Source: Aeromicrobium choanae | Lineage (GTDB): Bacteria; Actinomycetota; Actinomycetes; Propionibacteriales; Nocardioidaceae | Direction of reading: 5' to 3' | Assembly (NCBI RefSeq): GCF_900167475.1 | Contig: NZ_LT796768.1 | Coordinates: 3,038,001 to 3,102,000 of the forward strand | DNA length: 64,000 nucleotides | Shown here: piece after piece, positions 43,040 through 52,699 of the stretch | Position numbering within the stretch: position 1 is the stretch's first letter | Layout of the letters: every line of letters starts with the position of its first letter | Program-made: the position numbers and the translations under genes | The notes under the pieces: model-generated | The model's database searches: none | The model's input: the letters and a program-made list of their open reading frames with translations, nothing else | What the model was told of the DNA's origin: nothing

Positions 43040-43843
43040 ATGAGGTGCGCCGTCGTCGGCTCGCCGATCTCGCACTCGCTGTCGCCGGCGATGCATCGCG
43101 CGGCGTACCGCCAGCTCGGCCTCGACTGGAGCTACGGCGCCTTCGACGTGCAGGACGGCGAGCTCACCGAGTTCGTGTCCGAGCACCGTGAGGGCTGGCG
43201 CGGCTACTCCGTCACCGCGCCGCTCAAGCGCGAGGCGGCCGGCCTGGCCGCGGTGCGGGACCCGTACGTCGAGGCCCTCGGCGTCGCGAACACCCTCGTC
43301 GCGATCGACGGCGGCTGGTCCGCCCACAACACCGACGTGCCGGGGGCGGTGAGCGCGCTGCACGAGATCGGCGTCGGCTCCCTGCGCTCGGTGCGGATCG
43401 TCGGTGCCGGAGCCACGGCGGCGTCCATGGCGCTGGCGTGCCGGCGCCTCGGCGCCCGGGAGGTCGAGCTGCGGGTCCGCGACACCGCCCGTGCAGCCTC
43501 CACGGCGCGGACCATCGAGGGCCTCGGCCTGGCCGTCACGGTGGTCCCGCTGCACGTCGAGGTGCTCGAGTCGGTCGACCTGCTCGTCAACACCGTCCCC
43601 GACGGGTCGCTGGCCGGGCGCGAGCACGGGTTCGTCGGCGCGACGAACGCGGTGTTCGACGCGGTGTACGACCCGTGGCCGACAGCGCTCATGCGGTCGG
43701 CCCGGTCCGAGGGCCGCTCGCTGGCCACCGGGCTCGACCTGCTGGGGCACCAGGCGGTGCTCCAGGTGAGCCTCATGGCCGGCGACACGGTCGAGCCGGC
43801 CGTCCTGGTGACAGCGGCCATGGAGGCGCTCGCCAGCCGTTAG
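43040..43843 (+). CDS. aroE: Shikimate dehydrogenase
   Basis: The 267-residue enzyme reduces 3-dehydroshikimate with NADPH. The shikimate site shows S-P-I-S-H-S-L-S-P and the catalytic Lys in Y-S-V-T-A-P-L-K, with Asp in H-N-T-D. The nucleotide loop is V-G-A-G-A-T-A-A-S, somewhat changed from the usual G-A-G-G. N-T-V-P-D-G precedes the last helix Q-A-V-L-Q-V. ATG 43040 lies one base after the mltG stop. It is part of the shikimate set continued by aroC, aroK and aroB. Confidence 0.92.
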   Translation: MRCAVVGSPISHSLSPAMHRAAYRQLGLDWSYGAFDVQDGELTEFVSEHREGWRGYSVTAPLKREAAGLAAVRDPYVEALGVANTLVAIDGGWSAHNTDVPGAVSALHEIGVGSLRSVRIVGAGATAASMALACRRLGAREVELRVRDTARAASTARTIEGLGLAVTVVPLHVEVLESVDLLVNTVPDGSLAGREHGFVGATNAVFDAVYDPWPTALMRSARSEGRSLATGLDLLGHQAVLQVSLMAGDTVEPAVLVTAAMEALASR

Positions 43844-43846
43844 GGT
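43841..43846 (+). promoter_or_regulatory. -10 hexamer TAGGGT for leaderless prepilin peptidase gene
   Basis: TAGGGT shares the aroE stop codon (TAG) and ends seven bases before GTG 43854, which supports that start over the in-frame start at 43845. Confidence 0.45.
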
Positions 43847-43853
43847 GCACCTC

Positions 43854-44510
43854 GTGCCCATCGTCCTGAGTGCCCTGCTGGCCGGTCTGCTGGCCGCGGT
43901 CTCCCCGCTGCTGCTCGCCCGGCTCCCCGAGCCCACGGCCGAGCCGGACGACGACATGCCGCCGAAGATCCCGTACGCCGACCTGGCGGCCGTGCCCCGG
44001 CTCGGGCTGTGGCTGGCCCTGCCGGCGGCCGCGCTGGGAGCGGTCGCCGCCGCGACGATCTCCGAGCCGAGGCTGCTGCCGGTGTGGATCCCCATCGCGG
44101 CCGCCACTCCCGTCCTCGCGTGGGTGGACTGGAAGGTGCACCTGCTGCCGTACCTCATCGTCTCGCGGCTGTACGTCGTCTCGTGGCTGCTGATCGGCGT
44201 GAGCGCGCTGTGGATGCAGGATGCCTCGGTGCTGCTGCACGCGCTGATCGGCAACGTGGCGGTGTTCGGCTTCTACTTCCTGCTCGCCGTCCTCGGACCC
44301 ATGGGATACGGCGACGTCCGGCTCTCGGCCGTGGTCGGCGTCGGGCTGGGCCCCCTCGGTCTGGTGGCCACGTACTACGGCGTGTTCTTCGGCCTGTGCA
44401 TCGGCGCCGTCGTCGGCCTGGTGCTCGTGCGCGGTCGCATCGGCCAGCGGATCCCGATCGCGTTCGGTCCGTACCTGCTGCTCGGTGCGTTCGCCTCACT
44501 CTGGGTCTGA
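43854..44510 (+). CDS. A24-family prepilin peptidase, short form
   Basis: This 218-residue aspartic membrane peptidase has about six membrane helices. The two catalytic aspartates are in V-D-W-K-V-H-L-L-P-Y and G-Y-G-D-V-R-L, the D-x-K-x-x-x-x-P and G-x-G-D motifs of type IV prepilin peptidases. It lacks the cytoplasmic CxxC/methyltransferase domain of full-length PilD. It should remove leader peptides from Tad/Flp-type pilins encoded elsewhere. The same spot between aroE and aroC is occupied by a similar gene in other actinobacteria (M. tuberculosis Rv2551c). Confidence 0.85.
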   Translation: MPIVLSALLAGLLAAVSPLLLARLPEPTAEPDDDMPPKIPYADLAAVPRLGLWLALPAAALGAVAAATISEPRLLPVWIPIAAATPVLAWVDWKVHLLPYLIVSRLYVVSWLLIGVSALWMQDASVLLHALIGNVAVFGFYFLLAVLGPMGYGDVRLSAVVGVGLGPLGLVATYYGVFFGLCIGAVVGLVLVRGRIGQRIPIAFGPYLLLGAFASLWV

Positions 44511-44535
44511 AAGAGGCTGACGCCGGGGGGTCTGA

Positions 44536-44541
44536 GAGAAT
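44536..44541 (+). promoter_or_regulatory. -10 hexamer GAGAAT for leaderless aroC operon
   Basis: GAGAAT ends six bases before ATG 44548. It would start aroC–aroK–aroB–pepQ–efp–nusB, all of which overlap their neighbours. Confidence 0.5.
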
Positions 44542-44547
44542 CGCCCC

Positions 44548-45726
44548 ATGCTTCGTTGGTTGACTGCCGGTGAGTCACACGGCCCCGCACTCGTCGCGAC
44601 CCTCGACGGCCTCCCGGCCGGTGTGGAGGTCACGAGCAAGGAGATCCAGGCCGCCCTCGCGCGGCGCCGCCTCGGCTACGGCCGCGGTGCCCGGATGGCC
44701 TTCGAGGCCGACGAGCTGGAGATCATCGGCGGCATCCGCCACGGCCGCACGCTCGGCAGCCCGATCGCGATGCGCATCGGCAACAGCGAGTGGCCGAAGT
44801 GGGACCAGGTCATGGCGGCCGACCCGGTCGATCCCGAGACCCTCGCCGGGCTCAAGCGCAACGCGCCGCTGACTCGTCCGCGTCCGGGCCACGCCGACCT
44901 CGCGGGCATGCAGAAGTTCGACTTCGACGAGGCCCGCCCGATCCTCGAGCGCGCGAGTGCCCGCGAGACCGCGGCCCGCGTCGCCCTCGGCGAGATCGCC
45001 GCGCAGTTCATCGCGCAGACCACGGGCGCCCGGATCGTCAGCCACGTCGTCGAGCTGGGCACCGTCAGGGCGCCCGCGGGCGTGCTGCCCACCCACGCCG
45101 ACGTCGAGCGGCTCGACGCCGACCCGCTGCGCTGCTTCGACCCCGAGACGTCGCAGGCGATGGTGGCCGAGGTCGACGCCGCCCACAAGGACGGCGACAC
45201 CCTCGGTGGCGTCGTCGAGGTCATCGTCGAGGGACTGCCCCCGGGCCTGGGCTCGCACACGCAGTGGGACCGCCGGCTCGACAGCCGCCTCGCCGCCGCG
45301 CTCATGGGCATCCAGGCGATCAAGGGCGTCGAGCTGGGCGACGGCTTCGAGCTGGCGCGCACCCGCGGCTCGCTCGCTCATGACGAGATCGTCCCCACGG
45401 CCGAGGGCATCCGTCGCGTCTCCGGTCGCGCGGGCGGCACCGAGGGTGGCATGACCACCGGCGAGCTGCTGCGGGTCCGCGCCGCCATGAAGCCGATCGC
45501 CACCGTGCCGCGGGCCCTGCGCACCGTCGACGTCGCCACCGGCGAGGAGACCCGGGCGCACCACCAGCGCTCCGACGTCTGCGCCGTTCCGGCCGCCGGC
45601 ATCGTGGCCGAGGCGATGGTCGCGCTCGTCGTGGCCGACGCGCTCCTGGAGAAGTTCGGTGGCGACTCCGTCGGCGAGACCGCACGCAACGTGCGCACCT
45701 ACCTCGAGAACCTGAGCCACCGGTGA
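44548..45726 (+). CDS. aroC: Chorismate synthase
   Basis: The 392-residue FMN-dependent enzyme makes chorismate from EPSP. Signatures are [23 protein letters not shown] and [11 protein letters not shown]. Near the end are [10 protein letters not shown] and [11 protein letters not shown]. Length is as usual for actinobacteria. Its stop overlaps aroK by four bases (GTGA). Confidence 0.97.
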   Translation: MLRWLTAGESHGPALVATLDGLPAGVEVTSKEIQAALARRRLGYGRGARMAFEADELEIIGGIRHGRTLGSPIAMRIGNSEWPKWDQVMAADPVDPETLAGLKRNAPLTRPRPGHADLAGMQKFDFDEARPILERASARETAARVALGEIAAQFIAQTTGARIVSHVVELGTVRAPAGVLPTHADVERLDADPLRCFDPETSQAMVAEVDAAHKDGDTLGGVVEVIVEGLPPGLGSHTQWDRRLDSRLAAALMGIQAIKGVELGDGFELARTRGSLAHDEIVPTAEGIRRVSGRAGGTEGGMTTGELLRVRAAMKPIATVPRALRTVDVATGEETRAHHQRSDVCAVPAAGIVAEAMVALVVADALLEKFGGDSVGETARNVRTYLENLSHR

Positions 45727-46235
45727 CCGGGACCCGTCCGGTCGTCGTCGTGGTGGGCCCGCCGGGTGCGGGCAAGACCACGGTCGCCGAGCTCCTCGCC
45801 GACCGGCTGGGGGTCCGGGTCCGCGACACCGACCAGGACGTCGAGGCGAACGAGGGCGAGACCGTCCAGGACATCTTCGTCAGCCGCGGTGAGCCGGTCT
45901 TCCGCGAGCTCGAGGCGGCCGCGGTGGCCGAGGCCCTGCGCACGCACGACGGCGTCCTCGCCCTGGGCGGCGGCGCGGTGATGGACGAGGGCACCCGCGT
46001 GCTGCTGGCGGACCACACGGTCGCCCACCTCGACGTCGGGCTGGCCCAGGCGGCCGCACGCGTGGGGATGAACACGGGCCGCCCGCTGCTGATGGGCAAC
46101 ATTCGCGGCCAGCTCAAGAAGCTCATGGACGCTCGCCGACCGCTGTACAACGCGGTCGCCACCTTCGCGATCGACACGAACGACCTCAGCCCGGACGAGG
46201 TCGTCGACCGCGTCCTGAAGGAGCTCGGCCGATGA
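45723..46235 (+). CDS. aroK: Shikimate kinase
   Basis: The 170-residue NMP-kinase-fold enzyme phosphorylates shikimate with ATP. The P-loop is G-P-P-G-A-G-K-T-T and the shikimate site is D-T-D-Q-D-V-E. F-R-E-L-E and A-L-G-G-G-A-V precede a lid rich in Arg ([11 protein letters not shown]). The GTG start overlaps aroC and the ATGA end overlaps aroB. Confidence 0.96.
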   Translation: MTGTRPVVVVVGPPGAGKTTVAELLADRLGVRVRDTDQDVEANEGETVQDIFVSRGEPVFRELEAAAVAEALRTHDGVLALGGGAVMDEGTRVLLADHTVAHLDVGLAQAAARVGMNTGRPLLMGNIRGQLKKLMDARRPLYNAVATFAIDTNDLSPDEVVDRVLKELGR

Positions 46236-47314
46236 CCCGCCGCGTCGCGGTCGAGACGGCACAGCCGTACGAGGTCGTCGTCGGTCACCACGTGATGGCC
46301 GAGCTCGAGAGCCTCGTGCCCGAGGACGCGCTGCGGGTCGCGATCATCCACGCCGGCCCGGTGCTCGGCGTGGCGGAGGGGCTCGCGCAGCACCTGCCCG
46401 GTCGTGAGGTGCTGCTGATCGAGGCGCCCGACGGCGAGCAGGCCAAGACCGTCGAGTTCCTCGCGCACTGCTGGGACCAGCTGGGGCTGCGTGGCTTCAC
46501 CCGCTCCGACCTCGTCATCGGCGTCGGCGGCGGGGCCACCACCGACCTGGCCGGCTTCGTCGCCGCCAGCTGGCTGCGCGGCGTCCGCTTCGTCACCGTG
46601 CCCACCACCGTGCTCGGGATGGTCGACGCCGCCGTCGGCGGCAAGACCGGGATCAACGTCGCCGCCGGCAAGAACCTGGTGGGCGCGTTCCACGAGCCCG
46701 TCGGCGTGCTGTGCGACCTCGCCACCCTCGCCGAGCTGCCGGCGCGCGAGCTGCGCGGGGGACTGGCCGAGGTGGTCAAGTGCGGGTTCATCGCCGACCC
46801 GTCGATCCTCGACGACGTCGAGTCCGCTCCCGAGCGTGCGCTCGACCCCGCCGACGACCTGCTCGCCGACCTCGTCACCCGCGGCATCGCGGTCAAGGCC
46901 CGCACCGTGGCCGGCGACCTGCGCGAGACCGGAGCGGACGGATCGATCGGCCGCGAGGCGCTCAACTACGGCCACACCCTCGGCCACGCGATCGAGCGGC
47001 ACGAGAAGTACACGATGCGCCACGGCGAGGCGATCAGCGTGGGCATGGTGTTCGTCGCCGAGCTCGCCCACCGCTCCGGCCTGATCGACGACGCGCTGCT
47101 GGCCCGGCACCGTGCCACGCTGGGTCTCGTGGGCCTGCCGACGAACTACGACCGAGCGACGTTCGAGGAGCTGCTCAGCGGCATGCGCCTGGACAAGAAG
47201 ACGCGCGGCGACCAGCTGCGGTTCGTGGTGCTCGACGCGCTGGCGTCCCCGCGGGTCCTGGCCGGACCCGATGAGGACGTCCTGCGCGCCAGCTGGGAGG
47301 CCGTCCGTGGCTGA
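46232..47314 (+). CDS. aroB: 3-Dehydroquinate synthase
   Basis: The 360-residue NAD- and metal-dependent enzyme turns DAHP into dehydroquinate. It shows D-G-E-Q-A-K-T, G-V-G-G-G-A-T-T-D-L-A-G-F, V-P-T-T-V-L-G-M-V-D and G-G-K-T-G-I-N. The metal site includes Glu in L-A-E-V-V-K and the His of L-N-Y-G-H-T-L-G-H-A. In relatives aroQ follows; here a peptidase gene overlaps the end by eight bases, so the type II dehydroquinase is not at this locus. Confidence 0.96.
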   Translation: MTRRVAVETAQPYEVVVGHHVMAELESLVPEDALRVAIIHAGPVLGVAEGLAQHLPGREVLLIEAPDGEQAKTVEFLAHCWDQLGLRGFTRSDLVIGVGGGATTDLAGFVAASWLRGVRFVTVPTTVLGMVDAAVGGKTGINVAAGKNLVGAFHEPVGVLCDLATLAELPARELRGGLAEVVKCGFIADPSILDDVESAPERALDPADDLLADLVTRGIAVKARTVAGDLRETGADGSIGREALNYGHTLGHAIERHEKYTMRHGEAISVGMVFVAELAHRSGLIDDALLARHRATLGLVGLPTNYDRATFEELLSGMRLDKKTRGDQLRFVVLDALASPRVLAGPDEDVLRASWEAVRG

Positions 47315-48380
47315 GCCGACCCGCCTCGACCTGCTGCGTGGCCTGCTGGCCGAGTCCGGGCACGCCGCGATGTACGTCTCCGACCTGGTCAACGTGCGCT
47401 ACCTGACCGGATTCACCGGATCGAACGGCGCGTGTCTCGTGCGCGCTGACGGCGAGGCGGTCTTCCTGACCGACGGTCGGTACCGCGACCAGTCCGCCGC
47501 CGAGCTCGCCGCCGCCGGGAACGACGACATCGAGATCGTCGTCACCCGCGACCTCCTCGGAGTGGCGGCGGGCCGTGCCCCGGCCGACCTCGTGGCCGAG
47601 ACGCACTTGCTCGACGTGGACTCGTGGCAGCAGCTGGACCGCCCCGAGCGCTCGGGACGCCTGGTCGAGCGGCTCCGCGAGACCAAGGACGATACCGAGA
47701 TCGCCGCCCTGCGTCGCGCGTGCGAGATCTCCTGCCAGGCGCTGGAGGCACTCGTGGCCGGCCCGCTCGTCGGCCGCACCGAGCGCGAGGTGGCCCGCGA
47801 CCTCGAGTGGCGGATGCTCGAGCTGGGCGCCGAGGACAAGGCGTTCGAGACGATCCTGGCGGCGGGGGAGCACAGCGCGATCCCGCACCACGACCCCACC
47901 GACCGCGAGCTGCGTCGCGGCGACCTGCTGAAGATCGACTTCGGCGCGCGCGTCGACGGCTACCACGCCGACTGCACGCGCACCTTCGTCCTGGGTCCAG
48001 CGCAGGACTGGCAGCGCGAGATCCACGCCGCCGTCCGCGAGTCGCAGGCCGCGGGTCTCGACCGCCTCCGCGACGGGGTTCCGGTGGCCGATGCGAACAC
48101 GGCGGCGCGCGGATCGCTCGAGGCCTCGGGCTGGCTGGATGCGTTCACGACGGGCCTCGGCCACGGCGTCGGACTGCAGATCCACGAGGACCCGTTCATC
48201 GCGTCGTCCCACACCGGTAGACTTGCCAGCCGCACCGTCCTGACGATGGAGCCGGGGATCTACCTTCCGGGCCGTGGGGGCGTGCGCATCGAGGACACCG
48301 TCCTCGTCACCGACCCCGACCACGGCGGTGAGCCCGACGTGCTCACCGATACGACCAAAGAACTCCTGGAGATCGACTGA
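47307..48380 (+). CDS. pepQ: M24-family Xaa-Pro aminopeptidase
   Basis: The 357-residue creatinase-fold peptidase removes residues next to proline. The N-terminal domain is followed by the pita-bread domain with dinuclear metal ligands. These are D-F-G-A and D-C-T-R-T-F (two Asp), [12 protein letters not shown] (His), M-E-P-G-I-Y (Glu) and R-I-E-D-T (Glu). It occupies the place of M. tuberculosis pepQ before efp. GTG 47307 overlaps the aroB stop by eight bases. A TAGACT inside it (48218–48223) may give efp an extra promoter. Confidence 0.92.
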   Translation: MAEPTRLDLLRGLLAESGHAAMYVSDLVNVRYLTGFTGSNGACLVRADGEAVFLTDGRYRDQSAAELAAAGNDDIEIVVTRDLLGVAAGRAPADLVAETHLLDVDSWQQLDRPERSGRLVERLRETKDDTEIAALRRACEISCQALEALVAGPLVGRTEREVARDLEWRMLELGAEDKAFETILAAGEHSAIPHHDPTDRELRRGDLLKIDFGARVDGYHADCTRTFVLGPAQDWQREIHAAVRESQAAGLDRLRDGVPVADANTAARGSLEASGWLDAFTTGLGHGVGLQIHEDPFIASSHTGRLASRTVLTMEPGIYLPGRGGVRIEDTVLVTDPDHGGEPDVLTDTTKELLEID

Positions 48381-48943
48381 TGGCAACCACGAACGACCTC
48401 AAGAACGGCATGGTGCTCAAGATCGACGGACGGCTGCTGGCTGTCGTCGAGTTCCAGCACGTGAAGCCGGGCAAGGGCCCCGCCTTCGTCCGCACGAAGC
48501 TCAAGGACGTCGAGTCGGGCAAGACGCTCGATCGCACCTTCAACGCCGGCACCAAGGTCGAGACGGCCAGCGTCGACAAGCGCGACATGCAGTACCTGTA
48601 CAACGACGGCTCGAGCTTCGTGTTCATGGACACGTCCACGTTCGACCAGATCGAGGTCACGCCCGAGGTCATGGGCAACACCGTCGACTACCTGCTGGAG
48701 AACCAGGACGCCGTCGTGGCCACGAACGAGGGCCGCGTGCTCTACGTCGAGCTGCCCGCCTCGGTCGAGCTGGTCATCGAGCACACGGATCCGGGCCTGC
48801 AGGGCGACCGCTCCAGCGGTGGCACCAAGCCCGCCCGCCTGGAGACCGGCAAGGAGATCCAGGTGCCCCTGTTCGTCGGCTCGGGCGAGAAGGTCAAGGT
48901 CGACACCCGGGACGGCAGCTACCTCGGTCGCGTGAAGGCCTGA
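48380..48943 (+). CDS. efp: Elongation factor P
   Basis: EF-P relieves ribosome stalling at proline runs. The 187-residue protein has three beta-barrel domains, starting [11 protein letters not shown]. The peptidyl-transferase loop is K-P-G-K-G-P with Lys32 at the tip, framed by prolines as in actinobacterial EF-P that works unmodified; no epmA or epmB gene is present here. The C-terminal [10 protein letters not shown] is intact. It shares one base with pepQ and one with nusB (TGATG). Confidence 0.97.
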   Translation: MATTNDLKNGMVLKIDGRLLAVVEFQHVKPGKGPAFVRTKLKDVESGKTLDRTFNAGTKVETASVDKRDMQYLYNDGSSFVFMDTSTFDQIEVTPEVMGNTVDYLLENQDAVVATNEGRVLYVELPASVELVIEHTDPGLQGDRSSGGTKPARLETGKEIQVPLFVGSGEKVKVDTRDGSYLGRVKA

Positions 48944-49443
48944 TGGCTGCACGCACCAAGTACCGCAAGCGGGCCCTGGACATCCTGTTCGAGTCCGAGT
49001 CCCGCGGGCTGTCCGCCGGCGGCACCCTCGCCGACCGGCTCGAGGTCAACGACCCTCCGGTCAACCCGTACACGGTCGGGTTGGTCGAGGGCGTCGCGGC
49101 GCACGCCCGGCAGATCGACGCCCTCCTGGAGGAGCACTCGCACGCGTGGTCCCTCGACCGCATGCCGGCAGTCGACCGCAACCTGCTGCGGATCGGCGTC
49201 TACGAGATCCTCTACGCCGACGACGTGCCGGACCCGGTGGCCATCAGCGAGGCCGTCGAGCTGGCGAAGGAGCTGTCGACCGACGAGTCGCCGCGCTTCG
49301 TCAACGGCTTGCTGTCGAAGGTCTCGCAGATCAAGTCGACCCTGACGCTCGGTGAGCCCGAGCCCGTGGACCCGTCAGGTGAAGAGGCCATCGCCGACGG
49401 ACCCGCCGGGACGGACGCCCCCGGGGACGGCGAAGAGCGCTGA
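48943..49443 (+). CDS. nusB: Transcription antitermination factor NusB
   Basis: The 166-residue all-helical protein binds boxA RNA with NusE for rRNA antitermination. It begins A-A-R-T-K-Y-R-K-R-A-L-D-I-L-F-E and carries the core motif M-P-A-V-D-R-N-L-L-R-I-G-V-Y-E-I. F-V-N-G-L-L follows. A ~30-residue acidic Pro/Gly tail extends beyond the usual end; its coding sequence overlaps the convergent efeB gene by 69 bases. Start shares one base with efp. Confidence 0.95.
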   Translation: MAARTKYRKRALDILFESESRGLSAGGTLADRLEVNDPPVNPYTVGLVEGVAAHARQIDALLEEHSHAWSLDRMPAVDRNLLRIGVYEILYADDVPDPVAISEAVELAKELSTDESPRFVNGLLSKVSQIKSTLTLGEPEPVDPSGEEAIADGPAGTDAPGDGEER

Positions 49444-50622
49444 CCCGATGTGGCGGATGTACTCGTTGAGCGCATCCCCGGCCAGCGACCGCTGGATCGT
49501 GATGAACTGCAGCGGTGAGCGGCTGAACGCCAGGAAGAACAGCCCGGCGTTCAGCTGACCGAGGTCGTTGTTGCCCTCGACGTAGTTGTAGCCGCGGCGC
49601 AGCAGCCGTGCCCCGCCGTTCCGGTCGGGATGAGCCAGCCGCACGTGTGCCGTCTCGGGGATCGCGGGCCCGCCGGCCTTCGTGGAGACCACGTCGAAGT
49701 CGGGCTCGCTGAACTCGGTGCCGCCCGACAAGGGAGCTCCCTGCCCCTTGTCGCGGCCGATGATGGCCTCCTGCTCCTCCAGCCGCACCCGGTCCCAGGA
49801 CTCGATCAGCATCTGGATCTTGCGGGCCACGAGGTAGGTGCCGCCGGCCATCCACGACTGGTCGGAGCCGTCGGTCCACACCGACGCCGCCAGGTCGGAC
49901 GTGTCGTCGCTGAAGATGTTGGCCGTGCCGTCCTTGAACCCGAAGAGATTCCGCGGGGTGGACTGCGCCTTGGAGGTGGTGGACGTGCGGCCGTAGCCGA
50001 GCTGGGTCCACCGCACCTGGGCCCGGCCGAAGGCGATGCGCGAGAGGTTGCGGATCGCGTGGACGGCGACCTGGGGGTCGTTCGCGCATGCCTGGATGCA
50101 CAGGTCGCCGCCGCTGAAGCGGTCCTCGAGCAGGTCGAACGCGAAGGACGGCAGCTCGACGAGCTCCTTCGGCCGGCGGCCGGCGAGCCCGAACCGCCCG
50201 TCGAACAGCGTCGGGCCGAAGCCGAACGTGATCGTCAGCGCGTTGGCGGCCAGGTCGAGCGCCTCACCGGTGTCGTCCGGCGGCTTGTACGGCCCACCGC
50301 CGACGGCGCCTTCGGGGCTGACCTCACGACCGGTGGTCATCCGCGCGGCCGCGTCGGTCCAGTCGGCCAGCAGGGCCCGGAGGTCCTCGCGATCGGCCGT
50401 GGACGTCATGTCGAACGACGCGAAGTACAGGTGCTGCTGCACCGTCGTGGCGATCCCGGCCTGGTGCTTGCCGTGGAACGGGACGGCGAGGTCGGTGCCG
50501 CTGGGGGCGCCGTCCTGCGCGGCTCCCGCGGCGAAGCCGCCGGCCACCCCGACGGCTCCGGCGGCACCGGCGGCCCCCAGCAGGCCCAGGGCGGAGCGCC
50601 GCGACAGGCGGGGACCGGTCAC
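49375..50622 (-). CDS. efeB: Deferrochelatase/Dyp-type peroxidase EfeB
   Basis: The 415-residue haem peroxidase is exported by the Tat pathway: the signal has S-R-R-S-A-L-G-L-L followed by an Ala/Gly-rich core. Dyp motifs are G-F-K-D-G-T with the distal Asp, the proximal His in T-A-H-V-R-L-A-H-P, and L-R-R-G-Y-N-Y. In EfeUOB it oxidises Fe(II) for uptake and may extract iron from haem. GTG 50622 overlaps efeO (GTGA). The 3' end overlaps the nusB tail. Confidence 0.95.
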   Translation of the reverse strand: MTGPRLSRRSALGLLGAAGAAGAVGVAGGFAAGAAQDGAPSGTDLAVPFHGKHQAGIATTVQQHLYFASFDMTSTADREDLRALLADWTDAAARMTTGREVSPEGAVGGGPYKPPDDTGEALDLAANALTITFGFGPTLFDGRFGLAGRRPKELVELPSFAFDLLEDRFSGGDLCIQACANDPQVAVHAIRNLSRIAFGRAQVRWTQLGYGRTSTTSKAQSTPRNLFGFKDGTANIFSDDTSDLAASVWTDGSDQSWMAGGTYLVARKIQMLIESWDRVRLEEQEAIIGRDKGQGAPLSGGTEFSEPDFDVVSTKAGGPAIPETAHVRLAHPDRNGGARLLRRGYNYVEGNNDLGQLNAGLFFLAFSRSPLQFITIQRSLAGDALNEYIRHIGSALFAVPGGVRPGGSVGDGLFT

Positions 50623-51830
50623 GACGAGGAGACCCCGAGGACGGTGTGCGTCAGCTGCGACAGCGGCTCGCTGAGGGCGTTGAGCTGGGCCCCGAGCTCG
50701 TTGCGCTGCGGCTGCTCGACCGTGTCGTACGAGACGAAGCCCTCGTCGTAGTCGCCGTGGGTCTCGAGCAGGGCGAACATCGACCCGAACTGCTCGTCGA
50801 GGCTGCTCACGAGCTGCTCACCGTCGGCGCCCTTGCTCTCGGCGATCCCGCGGACCGAGGCGTAGGCCACCTTGGCGCCCTCCACGTTGGCGTAGAAGTC
50901 GTAGAGGTCGGTGTGGCTGAACTCGTCCTCCTCGCCGGGCAGCTTGCCGTCGGGCGCGGCGACCTCGTCGAGAAGGCCGATGGCGCCGTTGGTGATGTCG
51001 CCGATCGTCAGGACGAACTCGTCGGAGTGGACCTTGTCGTAGAGCGCTTTGATGTCGGTCTTCAGCTGGGCACCCAGCTCGGCACGGCCGGCCTCGTCGA
51101 GCGCCGCCAGCTTCTCGTCGGGGTAGTTCTTGCGCGCCTCGTCGAGCCACAGGTCCATCTCGATGCGGTGGAAGCCGGTGAAGGGGAGGTTCTCGGCCTC
51201 GGCCCCGGGCTTGCGGTAGTCGATCTTGGGGTCGAGGTCGCCGAACTGCTCGGCGGTGGGCTCGATGCGCTCGTAGTTGATGCGCGTGATCGGGAAGAGC
51301 CGGCGCGCGGTCTCGTCGTCGCCGGAGGTGTACGCGTCGACGAAGTCGTCGACGTTCGTGACGAGCTCGCCCACCTGGTCCTTCGTGTAGGCGGTGTATG
51401 AAGCGACGGCGGTGTCGATCGCCTTCTGCTGGTCCTGGTCGACCTCGACGTCGTCACCGGTCACGGTGAACTGCGCGTTCCCGACGCCGTCGCCCACCAT
51501 GCCGGGCTTGCACTCGGTGAAGTAGTCGCCGGGCTGCGCCTGGACCGTGAGGTTCCGCGAGGTGCCCGGGGCGATGTTCTCGACCTCGCCGATGATCCGC
51601 AGCTTGTCGCTGTCGAGCAGGTAGAACTCGGTGATCTTGTCCCCGTCGTTCGCGACGTCGAACGTGATGGTGCCGCTGCCGGCTTCGACCTCGGACACCT
51701 CGCACCCGTCGGCGGTGCTGGAGACCTTGATCGCGGCGGAGTCGGAGTCGGAGTTCTTGACGCAGGCGCTCAGGCCGAGCGTCGCGGTGAGGGCGACGGC
51801 CAGCACGGTGGAGCGGGAGCGACGGTTCAT
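50619..51830 (-). CDS. efeO: Iron-uptake lipoprotein EfeO
   Basis: The 403-residue periplasm-side component has a lipoprotein signal with lipobox L-S-A-C. An N-terminal cupredoxin-like domain (~40–130) and a C-terminal M75 peptidase-like domain follow; the latter carries the metal motif H-R-I-E of H-x-x-E type. It receives iron oxidised by EfeB and passes it to EfeU. ATG 51830 overlaps the efeU stop (ATGA) and has AAGGA upstream. Confidence 0.94.
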   Translation of the reverse strand: MNRRSRSTVLAVALTATLGLSACVKNSDSDSAAIKVSSTADGCEVSEVEAGSGTITFDVANDGDKITEFYLLDSDKLRIIGEVENIAPGTSRNLTVQAQPGDYFTECKPGMVGDGVGNAQFTVTGDDVEVDQDQQKAIDTAVASYTAYTKDQVGELVTNVDDFVDAYTSGDDETARRLFPITRINYERIEPTAEQFGDLDPKIDYRKPGAEAENLPFTGFHRIEMDLWLDEARKNYPDEKLAALDEAGRAELGAQLKTDIKALYDKVHSDEFVLTIGDITNGAIGLLDEVAAPDGKLPGEEDEFSHTDLYDFYANVEGAKVAYASVRGIAESKGADGEQLVSSLDEQFGSMFALLETHGDYDEGFVSYDTVEQPQRNELGAQLNALSEPLSQLTHTVLGVSSS

Positions 51831-52684
51831 GCGGGAGTTCCTTCGGTCGTGACGGGTCGGGTCGGGGTGGGTCGTCGGACGACGCGTGCGTACGCGAAGC
51901 CGACGACGGCGAGGTACGTCGCCCAGACGGCGAGCTCGAGCTTGGTCATGTCGGGGGAGAACCCGACCGTGCCCTTGAGCAGGGCGGCCGGGAGTCCGGA
52001 CGGATCGATCGTGTCGCTGAGCCGGAACGCCCACGCGGACTCGCCCTGCGTCCACGGTCCGGGAAGCACACCGGCCTCCTGGAGGTCGTGGACGCCGTAG
52101 GCGAGGACTCCGGCGGCCACCACGATCAGCAGGGCTCCCGTCCAGGTGAAGAAGGTGCCGAGGTTGATGCGGACGATGCCGCGATAGATCAGCCAGCCGA
52201 TGGCGACCGCCGTGGCCAGGCCGAGCACCGCGCCGACCCAGGCCAGAGGGGTGTCATCGGTGGAGCGGACGGCGCTCCACAGGAAGAGCGCGGTCTCGAG
52301 GCCTTCGCGGGCGACCGCGAGGAAGCCAACGGCTACGAGCCCCCATCCCGGCCCGTCCAGCCGGGAGTCGACCTGCTGCTCGAGCTCGCCCTTCAGGCCG
52401 CGCGCGGTACGGGCCATCCAGAAGATCATCCACGTGACGAGCCCGACGGCCACGATCGACAGGGTGCCGCCGATGATCTCCTGGGCCTCGAACGTCAGGC
52501 CGTAGGTGCCGAAGGTGAGCAGAGCGCCGAGTCCGAGCGACAGCGCCACGGCGATGGCGACGCCGGCCCAGATGCGTGGCACCACGTCGTCACGGCCGAT
52601 CTTGCGGACGTAGGCGATGAGGATGCCGACGATCAGCGCGGCCTCGAGGCCCTCGCGCAGACCGATCAGGAAGGTACCGAGCAT
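51827..52684 (-). CDS. efeU: High-affinity iron permease EfeU
   Basis: The 285-residue membrane permease belongs to the Ftr1/EfeU family. It has seven or so helices and two R-E-G-L-E motifs (R-E-G-L-E-A-A-L-I near residue 10 and R-E-G-L-E-T-A-L-F near residue 125) that carry Fe(III). It is the first gene of efeUOB. An IdeR/DtxR-like box lies 33–51 bases upstream of its start, so expression should rise under iron limitation. Confidence 0.95.
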   Translation of the reverse strand: MLGTFLIGLREGLEAALIVGILIAYVRKIGRDDVVPRIWAGVAIAVALSLGLGALLTFGTYGLTFEAQEIIGGTLSIVAVGLVTWMIFWMARTARGLKGELEQQVDSRLDGPGWGLVAVGFLAVAREGLETALFLWSAVRSTDDTPLAWVGAVLGLATAVAIGWLIYRGIVRINLGTFFTWTGALLIVVAAGVLAYGVHDLQEAGVLPGPWTQGESAWAFRLSDTIDPSGLPAALLKGTVGFSPDMTKLELAVWATYLAVVGFAYARVVRRPTPTRPVTTEGTPA

Positions 52685-52699
52685 CAGCGACTTTCAGCT

